From Albugo candida (lineage: Eukaryota > Oomycota > Peronosporomycetes > Albuginales > Albuginaceae): 64,000 nucleotides of DNA. The first letter of the stretch is position 1. Each line of letters opens with the position of its first letter. Where the stretch lies: positions 62,001-126,000 of the forward strand of contig CAJNAR010000172.1 of the NCBI GenBank assembly GCA_905220665.1. Direction: 5' to 3'. This document shows positions 22,789 through 33,215 of the stretch, one piece after another. The notes under the pieces were generated by a model. The model was given only the letters and a program-made list of their open reading frames with translations, was not told the origin of the DNA and ran no database searches. The position numbers were made by a program, and so were the translations under genes.

Positions 22789-23000
22789 TAGGGCTGCAAA
22801 TGGGTCTAGATCTACAGGATCTAGATCTTTTTCAGATCCAGATCCATTCAGCAAATAAACCCAACTCTCAGTTCTAGATCCAGATCCATTTAGCAAATGG
22901 ATCTAACTCTCAGATCCATATCCATATCCATATCCATATCCAGATCCATATCCAGATCCAGATCCTGATCCACTGGATCCATTGCAGCCCTAGTACTGCC
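22781..23000. repeat. 8-bp target-site duplication around the MITE
   Basis: atactgcc at 22781-22788 and gtactgcc at 22993-23000: 7 of 8 match. Eight bases is the duplication length of the hAT superfamily. Confidence 0.8.
22789..22992. mobile_element. hAT-type MITE with internal hexamer repeats
   Basis: 204 bp. It begins tagggctgcaaatgg and ends ccattgcagcccta, giving short terminal inverted repeats of hAT type (TAGGGNTGNNAA), and is flanked by an 8-bp duplication. The interior is almost entirely degenerate agatcc/atccat hexamers, many of them palindromic (ctagatctag, ggatcc). No coding capacity, so it must have been moved by a transposase from elsewhere. It is inserted into the gypsy element, and is therefore younger than it. 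Confidence 0.85.
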
Positions 23001-23448
23001 CAAAAAATCGCCTGCAGGAATGGGGGAATTGATTCTCATTCGGGATGTTATGAGTCGATTGGGGTTCTGTCCTCATCGTTTGCTAGCGGAAGCTCTTTGT
23101 CGATAATCTCCGGTAGTCAGACGACATTATATAAGCGGAAAAAGGTCCGTTGGAGCAGTTCTGACTGCGGGCACTGACACAATTATAGAGGACGCATCAT
23201 CGGAGGTGAAGAACGAATGGCAGGCGATTTGTTGCATTACATGCCACTACTAGCCATTTAAATCAGAAAGAGGACGAATTACATGTATTGAATCAACTGA
23301 AGCCTAAAACAGAAGAGGCGCGAGCGCTGGATGCTCCGCAGATATGGTGCAAAAATTTGACGCTCTCGTACAGCCATACAAAGACTGCTTTAGAGTATAA
23401 CTGGAAATAGAACCCCATGTGGATGTAGCTCTGTTACAGTGAGATTAG

Positions 23449-24120
23449 GTGAGCGAGCGGAGCCAGTGCGATGTAAGGCAAGAAAATATCCTCCAGAGTA
23501 CTGCGATTTTATGGAAAAACACATTCAAGAATTATTGGATGGGGATTAGTATGCAAAGACAAGAGAAGTCGTTGGTGTTCTCCTCCCCTTATTGTAAACC
23601 CCCAGGAATGAACCAGTTCCGCATGACGATTGACGTACGACAGGTCAACGATCGAGCGAAACGTATGGTGTGGCCGATGCCGATGATGGAAGGCATTATG
23701 GAGCATTTGAAGAAGTGGCGGCTTTCTTCTCGCTCGAAATTACAGGGGCTATCGGCAGTTCCCAATGGAAGCCAATAGTCAGGAATATTTTTTGTTTTTG
23801 AACGAGTCGGAGTCTACACGCCCACGCGGGTATTAATGGGAGGCTGTGACAGCGTACCTTATTTTCAAAGTGAAGTTCAAGAGTTGTTCGGAAACGAATC
23901 AAACAAAGGTTGTTACTATGGATAAATGAGCTGTTGGGCTATGAGGACTCGGATGAAGCTTTGTCCAAAATGCTGATCAGGATTATGGTCATTTGTGAAG
24001 CCAAACATTTGAAGTTAAATTTGAAGAAATGTGAATTCTGGAAAAAGAAGCCCTGCGGTGCGGTCGAATTGTTTCGAGGGAAGGGATTATACAGCATCCT
24101 GACAGAGTCTACGCACTAGC
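23449..24120 (+). pseudogene. Gypsy reverse transcriptase remnant
   Basis: RKYPPEYCDFMEKHIQELL, then VFSSPYCKPPGMNQFRMTIDVRQVND and VWPMPMMEGIMEHL, correspond to the start of the gypsy reverse transcriptase (fingers and motif A side). LLWINELLGYEDSDEALSKM, then KHLKLNLKKCEFWKK (23910-24050), is the thumb/connection. The catalytic YxDD motif between them is lost in frameshifted sequence. Confidence 0.7.
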
Positions 24121-24379
24121 TCACCTGCCACGTCCATCAGCTGGAGACGAGCTTCAGCAATTTGTGTGTGCGTTTAACTGGATGCGATACAGCATCCCTC
24201 GCTACAATCATATGATGGAACCACTGGTAACAGTTCTGGAAAAGGTGTATAAAGCCGCAGGTGGACGTACATAACGAAGAGCTCAGAGCATCCTTTTGAC
24301 CGAGGTGGGATGGAATAATGCCGAAGTTGCTGCGCTTGCGGAGGTTAGAACAGCTTTGGTTAAGATGGTCCAGTTGAAT

Positions 24380-24844
24380 CACCCGGATCCCACTACTGCA
24401 CTATACGTCTGTACAGATGCGGGTGAATCGCATTAGGGGGCAGTAGTTAGACAGATCACTTTGAATCAAACGAATCGTGATTTACAATCCCAAGAGCATG
24501 CGCTCCTTATGTTCCTAAGTGGATCATTCGCTGCGGCGCGACTTAACGGGTCGGTCGTAGGGAAGGAAGCCTATGCCATGGTAGCAACATGCATAAAAGC
24601 AGGTTATGTTCTGCATCGACCAGGTGGTTTTGATTTATACATCGACCATCGAAATCTCTGTTATATTTTTTGTCTGCAACGGGTGGTGGCAACGGTTCTC
24701 GAGTATACGGCAGACAAATTACAAAGATGGGCGATATTTCCTATAAATTTCGATTACAAAATCAAGGATATTCCCGCGGAGAATAACGTGTGCGCGGATC
24801 TACTTTGTCCAGGATTTCATTACACTGTTGATCTGGTTGTTTAA
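24380..24844 (+). pseudogene. Gypsy RNase H remnant
   Basis: VGKEAYAMVATC (about 24557-24592), FDLYIDHRNLCYIF (about 24632-24673) and LQRWAIFPINFDYKIKDIP then NVCADLL (24719-24807) follow the RNase H order of gypsy elements. The frame is 127 codons and ends just before the SINE-like insertion. Confidence 0.75.
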
Positions 24845-24879
24845 CTACCTTCCTTATGCGATCATGAGCCCGTGACCGT

Positions 24880-25055
24880 GTGAATATCACTTAAGTCTGA
24901 CTTCAAACCTAGGGAGGCAGATATTTTCAAACTTATTGCTTGGGTGGGCTCAAACCGCTGTCCACACTGCCAGGGATCGAACTAACGACCTCCGGCAGGG
25001 GGTCCGTGCGTTCAAGTACTTAAACGACTGAGCTGGGTACGGACGCTGTGAGCGG
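24880..25055 (-). mobile_element. Probable tRNA-derived SINE
   Basis: On the minus strand a tRNA-like head (about 25050 to 24955) has an A box tacccagctcagtcgtttaa and a B box ggtcgttagttcgatccc, with partly pairing ends (gtcc / ggac). A non-tRNA tail of about 75 bp follows. It lies between the RNase H and integrase remnants, where gypsy elements have no tRNA. No target duplication was found, so the ends are approximate. Confidence 0.5.
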
Positions 25056-25386
25056 ATCTTCTATCGCGATGCGGATCCTCTCCAGCATCATTAGTGGTGT
25101 TTACTTCCAACCCGTATCAACGGGTGCACCCCTTCAGACATGCCCCGTCTGAACCTATTGGAGCATTACTTGTCTTAGACGCACCGACCTCCCCAATGCT
25201 ACAATCGAAATTTGCGACCTGCGGCGAGCGAGATTCAACGCGCACAGTTCCGCAATGGTGGATAATCAACTTGGGCATTGAAACTACGGCGGGAATCCAA
25301 TGGTATTTTGTACAACAGCGAGCCCAAGATTGTTATCCCGAGTCATAAAACTGATCTGTGTTTAAGAATATGTATCGTCGCAAATT

Positions 25387-25830
25387 TTGGAGTGGTTGGT
25401 CACCGTGGGTCTCAAACAGCATTCAACACTGTTGCGGATGCGTATACTTGAAAAGACATGCGAAAGGATGTCAATTATTTTGTTCGACGTTGTTTGCATT
25501 GTGCAAGTAACGGCTATGCCACCCTGCCACTCCCTTTGGGGGAAGCGTCGACGCCGAAAAACCAAACGAGTTGATCCATTTCGACTTTGCCTACATGGGG
25601 AAAGGTACAACGGAGAAAGCTATGTACTGGTGATCAAGGACGATGCAATCAAGTACTGTCTCCTGGAACCTTATCGTGCAGTGGATGACACTGCTTGTGT
25701 CGATGCTCCTCTGCGGTGGTTTTCTTTATTCGGTGTGTGCCAAAGTACCCATTTTCTGAATGCCGTGATCTGTGATATTAAAAAAGGTTTTGGGGAGAAT
25801 TACCACTACACGATGTCCTTGGGATAATGG
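25387..25830 (+). pseudogene. Gypsy integrase remnant
   Basis: In shifted frames the HHCC finger tail (FVRRCLHCAS), then LIHFDFAYMGKG with the first catalytic Asp (about 25577-25612), can be read. The other catalytic residues are not recoverable. Confidence 0.55.
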
Positions 25831-26331
25831 TACTGTTGAGCCACTTATGCGTGAGCTTTTGCGGTGCACTAGACTGCTCCTCAATGAGTGAAGACTTCAA
25901 CCGTCCGATTGGGGTCGTGTACTTCCGATTTTCTAGCTCATTCTGAATCACAGCCCCTCACCTACGATGCACAATGTTCCACCGATCACAACAATGACCG
26001 GTCTGGCTGCTATGCGACTCAAAGATTGCATTATGGTACAGTCCGAGCCACTTGCCGTCTCTTCGCTGCAAGATGTTCTCCGACGCCAACGCGCTTACAT
26101 TGAACGCCTCTCTTTTGCTCTCGAGGCTACGCACTAGCTAACCGCGGAGACAAATGGAAAACGTCTAGCGCAGCAACGTGACGTACAATCAAAGAAACCG
26201 AATGCCAAGATGGCGAAGCTCGATATTGGGGGCTATGTCTTGTATGCCGATGTCTGGGGGCACGCAAAGGGCAAGCTGCAGACGAAATAAAATGGTCCGG
26301 CGGAACTAGCAGCTACTATCGAATTGGATTA

Positions 26332-26670
26332 ATGAAATCCGGAATCTTATTACTGGAAACATGCGAGCTTCATGCTTCCAGACTCAAGTTTAATGCTGAC
26401 AGTGACCTCAATGTATCATGGGATTTTTGCAAGATGGTTGCGCACGATTTCGAGGGTCATGTAGTGGACAAATTTCGTGGACATCGATTTCTCCGCGCTT
26501 CGGCACGCTATGAGCTGTTGGTGTCTTGGCGTGGACTGATGCACGCGGACGATTCATGGAAAACCGCTGCTGCTCTACATCAAGATGTCACTGTTTTGGT
26601 GAAAGGATATTGCCTCCTACACCAGGCGTACCAACTCGTAGCGAAAAGTCTGGGTATCAACATTCCGGAG
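26332..26670 (+). pseudogene. Gypsy integrase tail with chromodomain
   Basis: The frame contains GHVVDKFRGHRF, RYELLVSWRGL and DDSWKTAAALHQDV (about 26455-26605), a chromodomain-like module in which the W-R-G-L and D-S-W positions match chromoviral integrases. Such domains guide integration to modified histones. A long frame survives here but no upstream integrase feeds it. Confidence 0.65.
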
Positions 26671-26675
26671 AGCAA

Positions 26676-26933
26676 TGTAGCGAGTCAACCAGCTGCTGAA
26701 GGTATCCGGGCACAAGCCCGTGAGCCTCTTATTAACCAGGCCCTCACCAAAAGCGTCGGAATAGCAACCTGGGTAAAGAGCAAGACAGCGGTCTGTCTTT
26801 ACTTCTTCTATATTCTCAGTGATGGAGATCTAGGAGATTGAAGGATGTAGAGACTTTTGTGATCTAGGACGTTTGTGAATTTGAGAGCTTCAAGAAGAAA
26901 GAGAACTGATTTTCGATTATGGAAGTCACCACA
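26676..26933 (+). repeat. Gypsy 3' LTR
   Basis: 258 bp, TGTAGCGAG to CACCACA, partner of 20857-21118 with visible substitutions and small gaps. Confidence 0.8.
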
Positions 26934-26965
26934 GCGTCTAATTATGGTAATATAGATATCCATAG
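26934..26965 (+). mobile_element. LINE relic 1, right end after gypsy
   Basis: gtctaattatggtaatatagatatcc resembles the terminal gtctaattctagtaatatagacacc of the LINE in copia C (33169-33193), which shows that the gypsy element split a LINE 3' end. Confidence 0.55.
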
Positions 26966-29229
26966 TTGGGCTATATGCTGCAGACGATTTGCAGAAACAC
27001 CGAATGGAGTTTGAACACATGTCCAACTCATGACCTGGTACAAGTCTATTGTGTTGCATATGATGCGAAGTTCAACTTGAGCACGTCATCCTTGTTATCA
27101 ATGAATCATGCCATGCCCTGATCTCGTATTCTCAAATTATTCATAGTGCTCTTGGACGATTTAATCTAGTATATGAGTATTTCATTGATTTAGACACACA
27201 TCCTCGTTCGATGGCTATATCAAAGATGTAGAAATTTTTTACGATAGATTTGGTTCATGCTTTTGGGTGCACGCACTTTCCGAGGTGGACCCCTGGTTCC
27301 GCAAACGATGACCGACATCATCTCGTTTATGGTACTGCATTATACACATGAACAGAACAGCATAAAGTATTCGACAGCAGCAATCGTTACTTGATCATTT
27401 TGTGCTCGACCCGTACCACACAAAAAAAGATCTGCAACATCTTCTTTACACCAGAAAAGACTATTGTATCTTCGTCTCCAGGATATCAAGACACAAATTC
27501 CTCTTTCTGTGGTATAATTAAATCCAGAGCCCATCACTTCCTCCAGCAGTTCTAATCAACTACACTAGCACTCACTCAGCGAATGGACAATTGCTTTAGA
27601 TTGGGATTATCGAAACTTTTCTAAGCTCCCTTCGAACCGCATAAGCTGATGAGCATAAATATCGCTTTTCATCGATATGGGTTAATGGTATGTAGGGAAA
27701 TCACATCTGATTAGAATTAAAGGTTTTAGAAGTGGCATAAAACGGATAAAAGTATTACAATTTCAATTTTGCATTTGCTACACTACAAAGCCGTAATCGC
27801 TGCATGAAACAGCCGATATGATTTCCTTACAGCCAAGTATCGCACAATGATAGTGCTACTCTAAATCCTAATACGCAAAATGTCAGGTAAAAAAAATCCT
27901 GGCATGCTGCACTTACCACGCCGTATAATTTAAAAAAACCTGATTGCAGTTACGTTGCCCGAGTTGCTTACCTCTTCCACTGTTGTGTGACGCGATTATT
28001 GCAAGTGGTGTGCATCTTCCAAGGTGGACAATTTCATTCGCATCGGTGATTTAACAGATATTTCTCAGTGCGTTTCCCTGTACCCCAATGGCCATTTCAC
28101 ATCTTTCTTCTCATTACACTTATATATAAGAAAAGATCAATAAGCATTACTGCTCACCAAACCAGAGATCGCACGAAGTCCCCCCCTGTGACCATTCGAT
28201 GTAATGATCTAATGCTATGACCTTGCCCTCTGGTCGTTTTAAAGCAGGGTATGTTTCCTTCGATGACCTTGTTCATGCCTCCGGCCAGAGAAGTATAAGC
28301 GATTTGAGAGTAAGTCAGAGAATTTTGCGAAGCACATCCGAGTACTTTTCTTCAATTCACGCTACCGCTACGTTATTCACCCAAACTGCGCCTAACAGTT
28401 CCGTTGAAGCCACATCGGCTGCTTCTTTCACGAATTCGCTGGTCCTGCTATTGCTGTCAAATGTTAGCTTAACGGATAAGTCTTGTAAAAACGTTATCCT
28501 CACGGAAGCATCGCAGCCTTTCTTGTGACCAGGTAGATTTGTATATCTTATGCGATAAACCCAAATATTATTCCAATTCCAATCAGCTCTTGAGGGCACG
28601 TCGTAGAGCCGAAGTAGAGTTTCCAAGTATCAATGAAAATGACTTCGTCGCAAATGACCTACAAGGTGCCAAGTGATATTTGGCACCGATTGCAATTACG
28701 GCGCATGTAATCAAATCGTACGCCGTGAATATAAGAATGTTTAGACTATAAGAAGCATGCAATTATTTGAGATATTCGAAGTGATATGTTTACCACGACA
28801 TTTAAGCTCTTTTCTTAAAGGGGACGTAAAAGTCTTAGTCTCTAATATCGGAAGGTGTCATGGACGCTTCACGTTTGACGGATATGATAATATCTGGTTC
28901 GAGAGTTTTATGCACCTTTCGTCGAAGCTGATTTCGGCGCGTTGATTTTTAACTAAATCAAACAAGAAAAGAACCTGTCACAAGAGGGAAGTACAAGCGA
29001 AGGCAAATTTATACGAAAGGAGAGATAAGAATATCGATAATAAACGCAACTCTGAGTTTGCCAATTATCAAAAACTCCATCTGTACGCTTCTCATAGCTA
29101 AGAGCTCTTTCCACACCAGCATCAAATATGTCGAGGTAGTATTTTGTGCCTCGACGGATATGCTGCTGAGAAAAATACTTTACCAGAAGAATGAAAAGCT
29201 GCTGAAACTCTAGCTGGTGACTTATGATA
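26966..29229. other. 2.3 kb without a recognisable gene
   Basis: Two overlapping antisense frames at 28217-28528 (+) and 28357-28626 (-), of 103 and 89 codons, are the only notable ones; neither matches a family I know. No RNA gene or transposon end. Confidence 0.35.
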
Positions 29230-29386
29230 TGTAGGAAGATGGCCGATATGTACGATGTCCTTCAACGACCGTGATGTTTGAAACAGTGCGATATGTTGTA
29301 CTTTGTAAGAGGACAGAGTACATGGGAAATGCATACGATAACAGTTAATAAAAGATTAAATTTGCACTCAAGAAAACACATTGATA
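29230..29386 (+). repeat. Copia C 5' LTR
   Basis: 157 bp, starting TGTAGGAAG and ending ACATTGATA, abutting the primer-binding site. It aligns with 35380-35539; the terminal CA has mutated to TA in both copies. Confidence 0.85.
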
Positions 29387-29400
29387 AGTTATGAGCCCAA
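29387..29400 (+). promoter_or_regulatory. Copia C primer-binding site containing the gag start codon
   Basis: agttatgagcccaa is complementary to the anticodon stem-loop of initiator tRNA-Met except its first base (G to A). The ATG at 29391 opens a Met-Ser-Pro frame. Confidence 0.75.
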
Positions 29401-30730
29401 GAACGCCTATCGCTCCCAGCGTGCCGAGGGCGCGCAAAGACACGGGCGACCGCAACCAGATCGTCGTATCTTACACCTACCGAGAATGCAGAGGCAGCTG
29501 CGCGTGAGATGGGAGATGTATTCAGTCATGTGAAACTCAAGATACTCGAGGCATTGACGGCTATGCAAGAACGCATGACTCGCCTCGAGCTATCACAGCT
29601 CAAGAAAGAAGAGGACAAGCGCATGAAAGGCGCTCAGAAAAGTGGTGTGTTTCAGTCCGCGTATGGAAAAAGTTTTGGATTGTCTCTGATGGAGATAAAT
29701 GCGATTCTACATACCCCTCCTCCTGTGTGAGCTTCTGTACCAAGGGCACCGCAGTCCCATAGCTCAATGTACCGACAGCATCAAGAATATGCCGCCATGA
29801 GGCAGAATCACGCTATACCTCAGGAGCTGATGGCACAGCGTGTACCTGTTACGCCTAACTACAACCAACCTCAGATGTTTCAGTGTGATGTACCGGATGC
29901 TTGGCAGAAGAAGCTTTCAATACGATCGTTCGGTGGTAGTAGCTCTACGAAGGACTAGATGCAGGATTTCTCGACTGAGGTAATCGTTTCGTTTGACCGC
30001 TGGTGCTGGCTCAGATGGCATGTGGTCTGGATTGGTCGAAAAAGTCAAAGCTGACCTCGTAGGGAACTTTTTGGGCGGTACTGCAGAGCGTTATTATCAT
30101 AAACAACTTGAGACATGGTGGCAAAAGCAGCCGAAGTTGCAACATGTCATTGAAAGAACACACCAAACATTTAGAAATACCACCATTCAAGCCCAAGCAA
30201 TTAAGTTATTGGAAGCCAGGAAGGACTGGAAGCGGTCGTGTCTAGAACACTACTTGTATCTCGTCGCAGAAGGTGGCGCGACGGGTGGGGCATAAGTACT
30301 AGTTATCGAGAATGCTGTGCAGTATGCCTCTACTACTGACCTCCTTCATGTACTTATGGATAAGTACGACAATAAGCGTACGATTTACTTAAGATACACC
30401 GAGGAGCTGACGCATTTAGCACAGTCGATTGAAACCGATGTTTGTGGCGCCAAGGTTACTGGGAAGGACGTTGTGCTACATGTCGGTAATTTGCAGCCAA
30501 GACGTGACACTTGGGCGTGCTACAACTGTAATAAAGTTGGACATATCGCCGCGGACTGCCGTGGGAAGAAGAACAAGGGAGGTGGAAACAGCAATGGACG
30601 TGGCGTACATATGACTCTCGCTGTAGTCAATGACAAAGAGACAGTGGGTCTAGTCGACACCTTGTATGTGATGAGCGAATGCTTGAAAATTCCTGCGATT
30701 GTGACAGCGAGTGCTTGCTGCCAGATGAAC
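29391..30730 (+). pseudogene. Copia C gag
   Basis: The frame from the ATG in the primer-binding site (MSPRTPIAPS) stops after 39 codons. Gag continues in other frames: a coiled-coil-like stretch at 29509-29730, AERYYHKQLETWWQKQPKLQ (about 30087-30146) and the CCHC knuckle CYNCNKVGHIAADC (about 30520-30561). The WW-type segment parallels [18 protein letters not shown] in element A, so A and C are related lineages. Several stops make it inactive. Confidence 0.75.
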
Positions 30731-31249
30731 AATCGCTACGTGTGACGAAGGTCGGGTCCGTGCATCTTCAGGTGACGGGCTCTGATAGAGCTTGCACAGT
30801 GCGCCTGGCTGACGTTCACCTCCCACCGTTAGCCATGTTAAACATTATCTGATATGGAAAGCTGGAGAACAAGAGTTTCAAGCTCATGTATGCAGACGTT
30901 CGTCGTTAATGGTGGATTCCAAGACTGGTACGTGGCTTTTGACGTTCAGATGACCAATCACGTGCTTGATGTGCAAATGAAGTCAAAAGCCGATGGGTGA
31001 AGAGCAAATTGATGTGATCATGGTAGTTATCAACGAAGAGCGACTGCTGATCCAGATACGACCTTTCCAGTAGGTACGCTCATGCAGTATCACCGTCGTA
31101 TGGAGAAGGACCCAAGATCCAGCATCAAATTGGGCGATAAGACACGTTAGAAAAGTTTGACTTGCACACAGGGAAAGCAGACAGGAAACGCCCAATCGAG
31201 GGGGTGATATGCAGCGACTTAAACGATCCGATGACTCCCAAGGATTGAT

Positions 31250-31486
31250 TTGGAAATCGATGTCTTGGTAAATTTTGTCGACCCGGAATCGAATTATTGC
31301 CGTATGTTCCTGACTACGACCAATGATGCAGATGCCAAGAAGTTCGAGCATTTCCTGGCTTTCTTTGAAAAAAAGTTCGACTGTCGCGTTCATAATATTG
31401 CGTACGGAGGTGGCGGTGAGTACCAGAATGGTGATTTATTTGCACGAGAAATAAAGTCACGCGGCAACTCTCTGAACCAAATAATC
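31250..31486 (+). pseudogene. Copia C integrase, part before the LINE
   Basis: NFVDPESNYCRMFLTTTNDADAKKFEHFL, shown here only as landmarks FVDPESNYCR and GGGEYQNGDLF, is the catalytic core of copia integrase (second Asp region replaced). It is broken by the LINE at 31487; the domain resumes at 33216. Confidence 0.75.
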
Positions 31487-33200
31487 GCCTGCGAATTGGA
31501 CAACTGCTTCGACAGAATTATCACAACTCATCCAACCTTCCTTTGGACCACACAAGCCGATGGATATATTCACCATCGCACCACATCGACATGGGAAAAT
31601 GGTTCATTGGGAAAGCACATCTTCATGGTGGATACACGCATTTAAAATGTGGCATCAGATTGATTGCAGCCTTTCAATATCAGACCCAAATATTTCACAA
31701 CGCCGTCAGTACTACATGGAACAACCGATGTGGTTTCACTGCGACCAAAAGTTACATTACGAAGCTGCTACTCGTAATCCGAGTACGCAAAACGTTTGGT
31801 ACAATCTTGGCATGGTGGATGAACCCCATCGAACATTTCGAAAAACGTTTGCTACACTTTTCGACGTTCGAAGTTTGCAAGACTTTTTTCGTGAAAGCGA
31901 CACATGGCCAACGAAGGAAGATTTTGTCGACATGTATTACAACGACGAAGAGCTGAACACATCGGATATAGCCGAAGAGAAGTTGCTGAGTCGACTTTAC
32001 AATGAAGTCACTCAGATTCTCCAGCGTATCCACTCGACGATTGGTAGCATCACTTGGATTACACCAACCACAAGTGGCAGATCATTTTATGTGGGAGTAA
32101 AAACCAAGGAAAGGAAACATTATTTTACTTCTATTCCACGCTCACAACTCTCACTAATCGTCTGGAAACCTCCCGAACCAACCAAGAGTCATCGGATGTC
32201 GACACATTGGTCATCACGGGAGAGATTGGACGCACTGGATTCAGAACGAGTTCGAACTCTTATGGCTACATCACGGCATCCTCGAAAAAGTTTATTTCCT
32301 ATTTACGAAGATCTACAGTTTCGTCTAGCCTTTCGGATGTTGCCAGTTCGATCTCGTTTCTGGTTCTAAACAAATATTCAGCCCGAAATTATATTGCGCA
32401 CGCAGCCTTCGTGTGGGGCAGTGGAATCCGATCAACATCTCTTTCTAGAATGCGATCACACGGCACAGTTATGGAGGGAGTTACTCCCTAGTTGGGATCA
32501 GTTTTTCTCCTCTCGACCACGTTGGACGCATATTGCATGTGCAATTGTCCCAACAGTACGGTCGGATTGGAAAGAATATTTAGAGATTTTATCAGATTTA
32601 TGGCTTGCATTGCAAGCGGTGACACTGCACTTCGTCTGGACAGATCGGAATTGTCGTTTGTTTGATCAGCGATCAGCGAATACGACAGTTCCAGCACTTT
32701 CCGTGATCTACACCACGTTTAGTGCGCACGTTCGGTACTTTCGAAGACAGTGTTACGACCAAGAGGAACGCATTCGGCTTGCAAAGGTGCTGGATCAACT
32801 CGCAACGCAAGGGTCATTTGGTGGATTTTTTAGAAGCCGAAGATCATTACTGCGAGTACGGCACAGACAAGTCAAAATGCAAGTGCAACTCAGATCCTAG
32901 TCCTAGTTGGCTGGTTATGCTCACCGTAGTGTGGCGCACACCAATTTGCAAATCACGGTACTTTTGGACCATTTTCACAACTTTACATCTTATTCAACTT
33001 TACAGCATTAACAAGCTGGACACAGTCTCGTATTTAGGGTGCTGAGGCTACTACGATACTAGATTATCAACGAGAAGGCATATTATCATCTCCCGCAGGT
33101 ATTTCACAAAAGGTTTTCTTATATGTATATATGTTATTTAACATAGCCTAGGCAACTAGAGAAGTCAGTTAGTCTAATTCTAGTAATATAGACACCTTCA
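31487..33200 (+). mobile_element. LINE fragment 3, 5'-truncated
   Basis: Inserted in the copia C integrase and flanked by an exact 15-bp duplication ctgaaccaaataatc (31472-31486 and 33201-33215), the mark of target-primed reverse transcription. It carries the C-terminal part of ORF2 and a 3' untranslated end finishing gtaatatagacaccttcaa. There is no poly(A) tail, as in some non-LTR clades. 1714 bp, so 5'-truncated. Confidence 0.88.
31560..32900 (+). pseudogene. LINE ORF2 C-terminal part with zinc-binding RVT tail
   Basis: One frame runs 31560-32369, stops, then reopens to 32900 in the same phase. After the stop comes CGAVESDQHLFLECDHTAQLW (about 32410-32472; here CGAVESD and HLFLECDH are the landmarks), the zf-RVT motif that follows reverse transcriptase in many plant and oomycete LINEs. 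The internal TAA at 32367-32369 inactivates it. Confidence 0.75.
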
Positions 33201-33215
33201 ACTGAACCAAATAAT

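Larger units (their letters stand above)
20857..26933 (+). mobile_element. Ty3/gypsy chromovirus-type LTR retrotransposon, decayed
   Basis: LTRs at 20857-21118 and 26676-26933 enclose remnants of gag, protease, reverse transcriptase, RNase H, integrase and a C-terminal chromodomain, in the Ty3/gypsy order. Every domain is broken by stops and frameshifts. Flanking 5-mers acatc and gcgtc differ by two transitions and are a plausible decayed target duplication. The flanks together rebuild a LINE 3' end, so the element sits in LINE relic 1. It carries two later insertions: a hAT MITE (22789-22992) and a tRNA-like SINE (about 24880-25055). Confidence 0.8.

Noticed and set aside
28217..28626. Overlapping antisense frames of 103 and 89 codons
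   Set aside because: No family resemblance, no splice support, neither extends.
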